Below, piece after piece: positions 1 through 8,753 of a stretch of DNA of 64,000 nucleotides. Each line of letters opens with the position of its first letter. The stretch's first letter is position 1. A program made the position numbers and the translations under genes. The stretch is taken from contig NZ_CP108086.1 of NCBI RefSeq assembly GCF_036186745.1, forward strand, positions 4,836,001-4,900,000, in the 5' to 3' direction. The notes beneath the pieces were generated by a model, which saw nothing but the letters and a program-made list of their open reading frames with translations, was not told where the DNA came from and ran no database searches. Source of the DNA: Microbispora hainanensis. GTDB lineage: Bacteria; Actinomycetota; Actinomycetes; Streptosporangiales; Streptosporangiaceae.

Positions 1-1
1 G

Positions 2-811
2 TTCACCGACACGCCGCTGCAGGGCAATCCGGTCGCCGTCTTCTTCGAGGCCGAGGACCTCTCCGACGACCGCATGCAGCGCATCGCCAGGGAGATGAAC
101 CTGTCGGAGGTCACCTTCGTCCTCCGGCCCCGGCTGGGCGGCGACGCCCGCATCCGCATCTTCACGCCGGTGAACGAGCTTCCGTTCGCCGGGCACCCGC
201 TCCTGGGCACCGCCATCGCGCTGGGCGAGACGCGCGGGGGCGACAGGCTCCGGCTGGAGACGGCGATGGGCGTCATCGCCTTCGACCTGAAGCGGGTGAA
301 CGGGCGGGCCGTCGCCGCCGAGATGGAGCAGCCCGTGCCGACCTGGACGGAGTTCGACCGGGCCGGGGAACTGCTCGCCGCGCTCGGCCTGACCTCCTCC
401 GCGCTGCCCGTCGTGATCTATCACAACGGTCCCCGGCACGTCTTCGTCGGGCTGGAGAGCACGGCGGCGCTGTCCCGGGTCAACCCGGACCAGCGCGCGC
501 TCGCCGCCTTTCCCGACATGGCGACCAACTGCTTCGCCGGTTCCGGCTCGACCTGGCGCAGCCGGATGTTCTCGCCCGCGTACGGCGTGGCCGAGGACGC
601 GGCCACCGGGTCGGCGGCCGGCCCGCTGGCGATCCATCTCGCCCGGCACGGGCGCATCGGGTTCGGGCAGTGGATCGACATCCACCAGGGCGTCGAGATG
701 GGCCGGCCCTCGCTCATGCGGGCCCGCGCCGAAGGAACCGCAGACCACGTCACCTCCGTACGGGTCGGCGGCTCGGGCGTGACCGTCGCCCGCGGAGTGA
801 TCTACGCCTGA
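2..811 (+). CDS. phzF: PhzF-family isomerase (5' end outside window)
   Basis: Open reading continues from the window edge; the first visible codons read FTDTPLQGNPVAVF, the usual start of PhzF after about ten residues, so nearly the whole protein (about 269 codons) is present. PhzF isomerises trans-2,3-dihydro-3-hydroxyanthranilate, the step that commits to phenazine assembly, in the cytoplasm as a homodimer. The catalytic glutamate lies in the MNLSEVTFV motif, and the second-half GVAEDAATGSAAGPLA motif is typical of the diaminopimelate-epimerase-like fold. Neighbours PhzG-like and PhzS-like proteins make a phenazine role much more likely than one of the many unrelated PhzF-fold proteins. The core phzABCDE genes are not in view. 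Confidence 0.85.
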   Translation, partial: FTDTPLQGNPVAVFFEAEDLSDDRMQRIAREMNLSEVTFVLRPRLGGDARIRIFTPVNELPFAGHPLLGTAIALGETRGGDRLRLETAMGVIAFDLKRVNGRAVAAEMEQPVPTWTEFDRAGELLAALGLTSSALPVVIYHNGPRHVFVGLESTAALSRVNPDQRALAAFPDMATNCFAGSGSTWRSRMFSPAYGVAEDAATGSAAGPLAIHLARHGRIGFGQWIDIHQGVEMGRPSLMRARAEGTADHVTSVRVGGSGVTVARGVIYA

Positions 812-966
812 ACGGCGCGACCGGCCCGTCCGGCCGGGTCCCCCCTTCCCGCCCCCTCCCCTTGCCACCCCCTTCCGCCCTTTTCCACCCCCTCCCCACC
901 CTTGCCATCGGGGACGGCCGTGCCCTGCGGCCGTCCCCCCGCTCCCCACAGCTCGCGGAGGCGACA

Positions 967-1602
967 GTGAGCAGCAGGTTCGAGAGTCTGACCGGGACCA
1001 TCGACCCGGCGTTCCCCGAGTACGACATGCCGCCCGCCGAACCGATGGACCTCGCGCGGCAGTGGATCGCCGGGGCGGTGGAGGCCGGGGTGCGCGAACC
1101 GCTGGCCCTCGCGCTCGCGACCGCCGACCGCGGCGGCCGGGCCTCCACCCGCATGGTCGCCGTCATCGACGTCGGCGACCGCGGCCTGGTCTTCACCAGC
1201 CACAGCACCAGCAGGAAGGGCCGGGAGATCGCGCAGACCGGCTGGGCCTCGGGCCTGCTCTACTGGCGCGAGACCGCCCGGCAGCTCAGCCTCTCCGGCC
1301 CGGTGGCCATGCTGCCCGAGCCCGAGGCGGAACGACTGTGGAACGCCCGGCCGGTGCCGCTGCACGCGATGTCGGTGGCCTCCCGGCAGAGCGAACCCCT
1401 TGAGGACGTCGCCCGGCTCAGGTCGGAGGCGGAGCGCCTGGCGTCCTACGGAACCTCCCTGCCGCGCCCGGCGCGCTTCGCCGGATATCGCCTGGAGCCT
1501 GCCGCCGTCGAGTTCTGGTCGGCCGACGCCGACCGGCTGCACCAGCGGCTGCGTTACGACCGGACCCCCTCCGGTTGGCACATCTCACGGCTGCAGCCGT
1601 GA
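967..1602 (+). CDS. phzG: PhzG-like pyridoxamine-phosphate-oxidase-family flavoprotein
   Basis: Encodes 211 residues starting at a GTG preceded by GGAG; a longer frame reaches back to 670 but overlaps phzF and has no family similarity. The body matches FMN-binding PNPOx/PhzG proteins: the ALATADRGGRASTRMVAV segment (residues about 43-62), FTSHSTSRKGREI phosphate-binding segment, and the C-terminal FWSADADRLHQRLRY segment. PhzG oxidises tricyclic phenazine precursors to phenazine-1-carboxylate or the dicarboxylate. Its position 155 bp after phzF matches phenazine operons. True pyridoxamine oxidase (pdxH) is the alternative; the neighbours argue for PhzG. Confidence 0.8.
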   Translation: MSSRFESLTGTIDPAFPEYDMPPAEPMDLARQWIAGAVEAGVREPLALALATADRGGRASTRMVAVIDVGDRGLVFTSHSTSRKGREIAQTGWASGLLYWRETARQLSLSGPVAMLPEPEAERLWNARPVPLHAMSVASRQSEPLEDVARLRSEAERLASYGTSLPRPARFAGYRLEPAAVEFWSADADRLHQRLRYDRTPSGWHISRLQP

Positions 1603-1643
1603 CCCCCTCCCCGCAGGGACAGGAAACACGAAGGAGTGCAACC

Positions 1644-3293
1644 TTGACCGACACGACGACCGACACGACGACCGGCACGACAGACACCGACTTCGACGCG
1701 ATCGTCGTCGGCACCGGCTTCGCCGGAATCTACATGCTCCACAAGCTCCGCAACGAGCTCGGCTTACGGGTGCGGGCCTTCGACCGGGCCGGCGGCGTGG
1801 GCGGCACCTGGTACTGGAACCGCTACCCCGGCGCCATGTCGGACGTCGAGGGCTTCGTCTATCGCTACTCCTTCGACAAGCAGATGCTCCAGGAATGGAA
1901 CTGGACCACCAAGTACACCCCGCAGCGGGAGCTCCTCGCCTATCTCGAGGCGGTCGTCGCCAAGCACGACCTGGCCAGGGACATCCAGCTGAACACCGGC
2001 ATCGAGAGCGCGGTGTTCGACGAGTCGCGCGGCGTCTGGACCGTCGGCACCGACACCGGTGAGAGCTTCACCGCACGGTACGTCGTCACCGCGCTCGGGC
2101 CGCTGTCGACGGCGAACATCCCCGACATCAAGGGCCGCGACCGCTTCCGGGGCAGGATCGTCCACACCGGCTCCTGGCCCGACGACCTGACGATCGAGGG
2201 CAGGCGCGTCGGCGTCGTCGGCACGGGATCCACCGGCACCCAGTTCGCCTGCGCCGCCGCCAAGGTGGCCGGGCATCTGACGGTGTTCCAGCGCTCGGCG
2301 CAGTATTGCGTCCCGTCCGGCCACGGCCCCGTCACCGAGGAGCACGTCGCGGAGGTGCGCGCGTCGTACGACCGCATCTGGGAGCAGGTGCGCAACTCCC
2401 GCGTCGCCTGCGGATTCGAGGAGAGCGACGTCCCCGCCATGAGCGTCTCCGAGGAGGAGCGCCGGCGGGTGTTCCAGGAGTACTGGGACAAGGGCAACGG
2501 CTTCCGCTTCATGTTCGGCACGTTCTCCGACATCGCGACCGACCCGGAGGCCAACGAGGCCGCGGCGGAGTTCATCCGGTCGAAGATCCGCGAGATCGTG
2601 AAGGACCCGGAGACGGCGCGCAAGCTGACGCCGAGTGACTTCTACGCCAAGCGCCCCATCTGCAACCCCGACTACTACGAGATCTTCAACCGCGACAACG
2701 TCTCACTGGTCAGCATCAAGGAGACGCCGATCAAGGAGATCACTCCCACGGGAGTGCTCACCGAGGACGGCGTGGAGCACGAGCTCGACATCCTGGTCTT
2801 CGCGACGGGCTTCGACGCCGTGGACGGCAGCTACAAGCGAATGGACATCCGCGGCCGGGACGGCGTGCCGATCCTGGACCACTGGGACGACGGGCCCACC
2901 AGCTACCTCGGCGTCGCCACCCACGGCTTCCCCAACCTGTTCATGGTCCTCGGCCCGAACAGCGCCTTCAGCAACCTCCCGCCCGGCATCGAGACGCAGG
3001 TCGAGTGGATCGGCGACCTGATCCGTACGGCGGAGGAGAACGGCACGACCGTTATCGAGGCCACCAGGGACGCAGAGGACGAGTGGACCGAGACCTGCAG
3101 GAAGCTCGCGGACTACACGCTCTTCCCCAAGGTCAAGTCGTGGATCTTCGGCGCCAACATCCCCGGCAAGAAGAACAGGGTCATGTTCTACTTCGCGGGG
3201 CTCGCCTCCTACCGGCTCAAGCTCGGCGAAGTGGCCGAGGCGGGCTATGAGGGATTCGACCTGCACGCCAGCCCCTCGCTGACGCCGGCCTGA
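1644..3293 (+). CDS. Flavin-containing (Baeyer-Villiger-type) monooxygenase
   Basis: A TTG start at 1644, 7 nt after AAGGAG, gives 549 residues; the frame is open further upstream into phzG but without a site. Two Rossmann motifs are visible: VVGTGFAGIYML near the N-terminus (FAD) and GVVGTGSTGTQ in the middle (NADPH). Between them is FRGRIVHTGSWPDD, close to the Baeyer-Villiger fingerprint FxGxxxHxxxWP/D. Length fits cyclohexanone/phenylacetone monooxygenase relatives. Such enzymes insert oxygen next to a ketone or oxidise heteroatoms using NADPH and O2. Sitting 41 bp after phzG it probably tailors the phenazine or an attached side chain; the substrate cannot be read from sequence. Confidence 0.85.
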   Translation: MTDTTTDTTTGTTDTDFDAIVVGTGFAGIYMLHKLRNELGLRVRAFDRAGGVGGTWYWNRYPGAMSDVEGFVYRYSFDKQMLQEWNWTTKYTPQRELLAYLEAVVAKHDLARDIQLNTGIESAVFDESRGVWTVGTDTGESFTARYVVTALGPLSTANIPDIKGRDRFRGRIVHTGSWPDDLTIEGRRVGVVGTGSTGTQFACAAAKVAGHLTVFQRSAQYCVPSGHGPVTEEHVAEVRASYDRIWEQVRNSRVACGFEESDVPAMSVSEEERRRVFQEYWDKGNGFRFMFGTFSDIATDPEANEAAAEFIRSKIREIVKDPETARKLTPSDFYAKRPICNPDYYEIFNRDNVSLVSIKETPIKEITPTGVLTEDGVEHELDILVFATGFDAVDGSYKRMDIRGRDGVPILDHWDDGPTSYLGVATHGFPNLFMVLGPNSAFSNLPPGIETQVEWIGDLIRTAEENGTTVIEATRDAEDEWTETCRKLADYTLFPKVKSWIFGANIPGKKNRVMFYFAGLASYRLKLGEVAEAGYEGFDLHASPSLTPA

Positions 3294-3399
3294 GGCAGGG
3301 CCGACCTCGGCCTCAGGCCGGGGAAGGGCACGCCCGCCGGGGTCCCGTGACGGACCCCGCGGCGGGCTCCGGGTGGGTCCGGCGCCGACGTCGGCGCGG

Positions 3400-3735
3400 C
3401 GTCGCGCGCCGGACCCATTCACCCGGGCGCAACCACACACCGGGCGCACCCGTGCACCGCGCCCACCGGACCGACCCACTGGGCGCGTTCACCGGGGGCA
3501 TCCGCGCGCAGGGATGACCCACCCACCGCACCCGTGCGGCGGACCGATGCACCGGGCGCATTCAGCGTGCGCACTCGCGCCGGACTGACGCACCGGGGGC
3601 ACCCGCGCACTGGACTAACCCACCCACCCACCCACCCACCGCAGCCACGCACTGGGGGCACCCAGCCGACCGGACCGACGCACCGGGCGCATCCACACAC
3701 GGCACCCAACCAACCCACCGGGCCCAGGCCGGTCC
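3400..3735. repeat. Degenerate tandem-repeat spacer between monooxygenase and ABM gene
   Basis: The 674-bp gap 3294-3967 holds no convincing gene. Its middle is built of degenerate units of roughly 20-30 bp around GACGCACCGGGCGCATCC and variants (for example near 3545, 3588, 3678), with a pure (ACCC)n stretch near 3620-3640. All six frames produce low-complexity Arg/Pro/His peptides. It looks like a decayed minisatellite. Confidence 0.6.
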
Positions 3736-3930
3736 CGCGGTCCTGTGCCGGGGTCCCGCTCCGGATGCTGCTCCTGTGACCCGGCTTCTGTGGGGCGGCG
3801 AGAGGGTGCGCGAGGACGGCCGTGAAGCCGTCCGGCGTGCCCGGTTGCGATAAGCGGTATTTCCTGCTCTGCGTGCGCGATATTCGGAGAGATGCTCGTG
3901 TTCGGAATCCTGTTTAATCAACAATCGGGC

Positions 3931-3961
3931 TTGACTGAATTGGTTCTTTGTCGGATACGAT
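3931..3961 (+). promoter_or_regulatory. Probable promoter giving a leaderless transcript
   Basis: TTGACT at 3931-3936 and TACGAT at 3956-3961 are 19 nt apart. The following gene starts with ATG at 3968, seven bases after the -10 hexamer, and no Shine-Dalgarno is visible between them. Actinobacteria often use leaderless mRNAs with exactly this -10 to ATG spacing. Local AT content is clearly higher than in the flanks. The 19-nt spacer is longer than ideal. Confidence 0.5.
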
Positions 3962-3967
3962 GAAGTC

Positions 3968-4294
3968 ATGAGTGAGACAGTGATTCGGGTCGGCGATCAG
4001 CTCGCGACATTCATCAACGTCTTCGACGTCGACCCCTCGCAGCAGCAGGAACTCATCGCCATTCTCGACGAGGGTGTCGAGAAGGTCATGCGGCACCGGC
4101 CCGGCTTCATCTCGGTGAACATTCTCGCCAGCCTCGACGGCAGCCGGGTCGTGAACCTCGCCCAGTGGCGCAGCCCGGACGACATCAAGGCCACCGCGGC
4201 CGACCCCGAGGCGCAGGTCTTCGCGAAGAGGGCGGCGGAGATCGCCAAGGCGGTCCCCCAGGCGTACAAGGTCGTCTCCGTGCATCACGCCTGA
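3968..4294 (+). CDS. ABM-domain (antibiotic biosynthesis monooxygenase) protein
   Basis: Encodes 108 residues with the ferredoxin-like ABM fold pattern: TFINVFDVDPSQQQELI (first strand and helix), HRPGFISVNILASLDGSRVVNLAQWRSPDD (central sheet with the conserved N-x-x-Q-W), and a C-terminal VSVHHA. Members are cofactor-free quinone-forming monooxygenases or small-molecule-binding proteins in natural-product clusters. Placed between two phenazine-type oxygenases, it may oxidise or handle an aromatic intermediate. The ATG appears to be the transcript's 5' end (see promoter). Confidence 0.8.
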   Translation: MSETVIRVGDQLATFINVFDVDPSQQQELIAILDEGVEKVMRHRPGFISVNILASLDGSRVVNLAQWRSPDDIKATAADPEAQVFAKRAAEIAKAVPQAYKVVSVHHA

Positions 4295-4454
4295 CCAGGA
4301 ACTTCCCGGTCGGAAACCAGAAGCCGGCCAGGGCCCCGGCACAGCGAGCCCCGTCCCGCCTCTCGGCATCGGCGGGACGAGGCCCCGCCCGCACTCCGTA
4401 AGCGGGCTTCTGCCCGGGGCCCGGCCCCTATCTCCCCACTACTGCGGCGCACCA

Positions 4455-5747
<1,293 letters not shown>

Positions 5748-6445
5748 GCGCACGGGACCGCGCCGGCCACAGGTGGCCACAGCAGGCCGGGGCCGCCCTC
5801 GTTCCCCGGGTGGGTGCTCTGCCGGGTGCGACCGGCGTACCCCGCGCTGGAAGCGGATATCGCCGGGAAACGTGCCCGGTGAATTGTTGAAATCCCCGGA
5901 TCGCCCGGTCTTGCGGCATTGCGAATTCGCGGACGTCGCCGGATCGATTTCGATATCGCGCACGACGGCACGGCATTCTGACAACGCATTTACAGAATGC
6001 CGATCGAGGGCGTCGATATTCGGTTTTGACCATGCCGGTGCGGCCCGGCGCGGCTTCAGCGGCGGACCTCGGCGGTGCGGAACAGTCTCCCCGTCCGTTC
6101 GTGTCTCTGCTTCTCGTCCTTAAGACGAATCGCGCCGCGGAAAGGTGACACGCGGCGGGCCGGCGGGTGGTGTCCGCCGAGGGGCGGACACCACCACTCG
6201 TCCGGGGCCGCTACGGGTGGCCGGGCCGCCCGGTGCCTACACCTCTTGTGCCTGCGCCTCTGTGCACTGCGCCTCTGTGTCCTGTGCCCTGCGTCCTGCG
6301 CTGGGTGGTGAGGGCGCGAGCGCGTCGAGGTGCTCCGCTCGAACTTGACGTCCAGGGCCAGGAATGCTCGCTGTTCACCCGGGATATCGAGAACGAGCTG
6401 CTGGGCGGAGTCGGCGCGCCGCCCCGGCTCGCCCGCGCCGGGACC
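5748..6445. other. Intergenic stretch without a recognisable gene
   Basis: About 700 bp between convergent PhzS-like and azoreductase-like genes. An AT-richer island lies near 5875-6010. Near 6235-6300 there is a degenerate tandem repeat around TGCGCCTCTGTGCAC. Frames open here give only low-complexity Arg/Gly/Pro peptides, and I see no RNA gene. Confidence 0.5.
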
Positions 6446-7222
6446 TCACCGCATGCGCGTCGCCGTCCCGCTGCCCGCCGGCCGGCGGGCCAGCTCGGAC
6501 ACGGCGGTCCGCGCCGCGGCCAGCGAGTCCGCCGCCAGGGGCTTGAAGTGCGCGAGGGCGGGCACGTCCGAGGCCCGGGTCATCTCGGCATGGACGAAGT
6601 GCAGGTTCTGCGGCGCCACGCCCAGCTCGGTGAAGTAGGCCCTCAGATAGGGCGTCTGGAAGTCGAAGTCCTCCCGTGGCGTGCCCGGCGCGTAGCAGCC
6701 GCCGCGGGCGGTGACCACCACCACGGTCGTCTCCCGGAGCAGCCGGTCGCCCGTGCCGGGGTCGACGAACGCCCCGGGGAAGGTCACCCGGTCGATCCAC
6801 GCCTTGAGGGACGCGGGCACGGAGAAGTTGTACATAGGGACGCCGATCAGCACCGTCTCCGCCGCGCGCATCTCTTCGATCAGCGGGAGGGTCAGCGTCC
6901 ACTCGCGCTCCTCGGCGGGGCCGGCGGTCATCTCCGCCACCTTCTGCAGCGGAACCGCTCCGTGCCGCTCCACCCGGATGCCGAGGGAGACGAAGGCCGG
7001 GGAGACCAGCGGGACCGGGTCGGCGGCGAGGTCGCGGTATCGGTACCCGTCGCTCCCGTGAAGACACCGCCACGTGTCCGCGTAGAACGCCGTCAGCTCC
7101 CTGGTGATCGAATCGCCGCAGCCGCTGGCGCTGGCGTCCATGTGCAGCAGGGACGTCACGCGCCCACCCCCTGTCGCCGCGAGTGCATCGTGAGCTCCTC
7201 TCTGGATACTGTCCGTCATCAT
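6446..7222 (-). CDS. azoR: FMN-dependent NADH-azoreductase-like flavoprotein
   Basis: Encodes 258 residues, a little longer than typical AzoR (about 200) because of extra N- and C-terminal stretches. Start is the first of two adjacent ATGs, behind a GGAG on the minus strand. Flavodoxin-like features: LLHMDASASG phosphate loop near residue 28, VLIGVPMYNFSVPASLKAWIDRV (central FMN-binding strand and P-loop) and VVVVTARGGCYAPG. AzoR enzymes reduce quinones and azo dyes at NAD(P)H cost. Its location at the edge of a phenazine cluster suggests redox handling or detoxification of the phenazine, but an unrelated housekeeping role is possible. Confidence 0.8.
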   Translation of the reverse strand: MMTDSIQRGAHDALAATGGGRVTSLLHMDASASGCGDSITRELTAFYADTWRCLHGSDGYRYRDLAADPVPLVSPAFVSLGIRVERHGAVPLQKVAEMTAGPAEEREWTLTLPLIEEMRAAETVLIGVPMYNFSVPASLKAWIDRVTFPGAFVDPGTGDRLLRETTVVVVTARGGCYAPGTPREDFDFQTPYLRAYFTELGVAPQNLHFVHAEMTRASDVPALAHFKPLAADSLAAARTAVSELARRPAGSGTATRMR

Positions 7223-7330
7223 CTATGACGCTCCGTGTTCACCAGAGGTGACCGGACACCCACGCTCGGTCTTCCACGGAGTACGCGGCGGAGGACGTGG
7301 CACCGCGCCGGTGGGTAGGGTCCTGAGCCC

Positions 7331-8692
7331 GTGACATCGCATTCGGATCCGCGCGTACGTCCGTCGGGACCGGAATGGGTCGCGGTGCGGCGACGGCTGG
7401 ACGGGCACCGGCACGAGCTGGCCGTCGCGGCGGATCGGCTCTATCCCGGGACGGCCAGGGCCGGATCGACCCGCCTGCTCACCCGGGACGGCTTGACTGC
7501 GACCCCATGGACCCTGGCCACGCCGCTCGACCTGCGCGAGGTGCGGCTCGGCTGGGTGGAGGACGCTCCCGCGCCCACCGTCACGGGCCGCGAACCGGAG
7601 GCGGCGGCCCTGCTGCCGGAGGGCGCCGACGCCTACCCGGACGCGCTGGGGGCGCTCGCCCGCCCCCGGCTCTTCGAGGACCGCGTCTGCTACCGGCTGC
7701 TGGACGTCGCCTGGCCCGGCCTGACCTTCACCCGCGCACGCTATTTCGACGGCGTGAGCGTGGGGGAGGCCGCCGCCCACGAGCTCGCCGCGTACGAGCT
7801 CGCCGCGTACGAGCTCGCCGCGTACGAGCTCGCCGGGCACGGCTTCGGAGGCACGGGGTTGGGCGGGCATGAGCCCGCCGGTCAGGGGGTCGCCGGGCAG
7901 GAGTCCGGTGGGGAAGGGTCCGGCGGGCGCGAGTTCGCCGGGCATGAGCCTGCCGGTCAAAGGGTTGCCGGGCAGGAGTCCGACGGGCAGGAGTCCGGCG
8001 GGGAGAGGTTCGGCGGACAGGTGTCCGGTGGGCATGCGCTCACCGGGCACGGGGACGCCGGGGGCCGGCTGCCGTTCCGTGGGCTCGTGGGCGACCCCAC
8101 CGACCTGCGCCGGCGGCCCGCGCTCTGCGCGATCTCCACCCTCACGCTGCGCCACGACCGCCGTACGGGGGAGGCGTCGTTCGTGCTGCACTGGCGTGAC
8201 CCGGCCAGGGTGGCGCACGGCGGCGGGCTCTTCCAGGTCATGCCGGTCGGGGTGTTCCAGCCCGCGCACGAGTCCGTGGGAGCGGAGAAGGCCGACCTCG
8301 ACCTGTGGAAGTGCATGGTCCGCGAGTACGCGGAGGAGTTCCTGGGCCGGGGAGAGGAGTACGGTGACGGCTTCGACTACGCGAGCTGGCCGCTCTACCG
8401 GCTGCTGACGGACGCACGCGAGGACGGGCGGGTGCGTTCCCACGTGCTGGGCGTGGGCGTCGATCCGCTGACGTTCGCGACCGACTTCCTCATGGTGACC
8501 GTGCTGGAGGCGGAGACGTTCGACGCGGCCTTCGGTGAGGTCGCCGCCGCCAACAGCGAGGGCCGGATCGTCGGCCGGGTTCCGTTCGACGCGGAGACCG
8601 TGCGCCGGCACGTCCGCGACGAGCCGATGCAGGCGGCGGGCGCGGCCGTGCTGGACCTCGCCTGGCGGCACCGCGAGGCGCTGCTGCGGTAA
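7331..8692 (+). CDS. Protein with Nudix-like C-terminal domain and minisatellite insert
   Basis: Encodes 453 residues from a GTG. The C-terminal part (about 265-453: HGGGLFQVMPVGVFQP, LWKCMVREYAEEFLG, LGVGVDPLTFATDFLMVTVL) matches a widespread actinobacterial region found behind helix-turn-helix domains in XRE-type regulators and resembling a Nudix fold. No clear helix-turn-helix is visible in the N-terminal 150 residues. Residues about 150-244 are a low-complexity insert: four copies of ELAAY/ELAGH followed by about a dozen degenerate G-x-x-x-x pentapeptides (GHEPA, GQESG and the like), coded by 15-bp DNA repeats. Function unknown; regulation or a nucleotide-related role is a guess. Confidence 0.65.
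   Translation: MTSHSDPRVRPSGPEWVAVRRRLDGHRHELAVAADRLYPGTARAGSTRLLTRDGLTATPWTLATPLDLREVRLGWVEDAPAPTVTGREPEAAALLPEGADAYPDALGALARPRLFEDRVCYRLLDVAWPGLTFTRARYFDGVSVGEAAAHELAAYELAAYELAAYELAGHGFGGTGLGGHEPAGQGVAGQESGGEGSGGREFAGHEPAGQRVAGQESDGQESGGERFGGQVSGGHALTGHGDAGGRLPFRGLVGDPTDLRRRPALCAISTLTLRHDRRTGEASFVLHWRDPARVAHGGGLFQVMPVGVFQPAHESVGAEKADLDLWKCMVREYAEEFLGRGEEYGDGFDYASWPLYRLLTDAREDGRVRSHVLGVGVDPLTFATDFLMVTVLEAETFDAAFGEVAAANSEGRIVGRVPFDAETVRRHVRDEPMQAAGAAVLDLAWRHREALLR
7780..8062 (+). repeat. 15-bp tandem repeats inside the Nudix-like gene
   Basis: Three exact copies of CGAGCTCGCCGCGTA and a fourth variant run from 7789 to about 7840, followed by degenerate 15-bp units related to GGGCAGGAGTCCGGC to about 8062. 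The period is a multiple of three, so the reading frame is kept. There are no unique spacers, so it is not CRISPR. Confidence 0.85.
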
Positions 8693-8698
8693 CGCGAA

Positions 8699-8737
8699 CG
8701 CCGTCCCCACCGGCCGGTCGGGCCGAGGGGGACGGCG
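8699..8737. terminator. Bidirectional hairpin between convergent genes
   Basis: Ten-base arms CGCCGTCCCC (8699-8708) and GGGGACGGCG (8728-8737) form a perfect stem between the ends of two convergent genes. There is no T tract, as is usual for actinobacterial terminators. Confidence 0.6.
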
Positions 8738-8753
8738 TGTCGGGAGAGGACGG

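Noticed and set aside
670-966. Upstream extension of the PhzG-like frame to an ATG at 670
   Set aside because: It overlaps phzF in another frame, is Arg/Pro-rich low complexity, and the GTG at 967 has a ribosome site and fits the family length.
7780-8062. Possible CRISPR array
   Set aside because: Repeats are contiguous 15-bp units without spacers and lie in frame within a gene.
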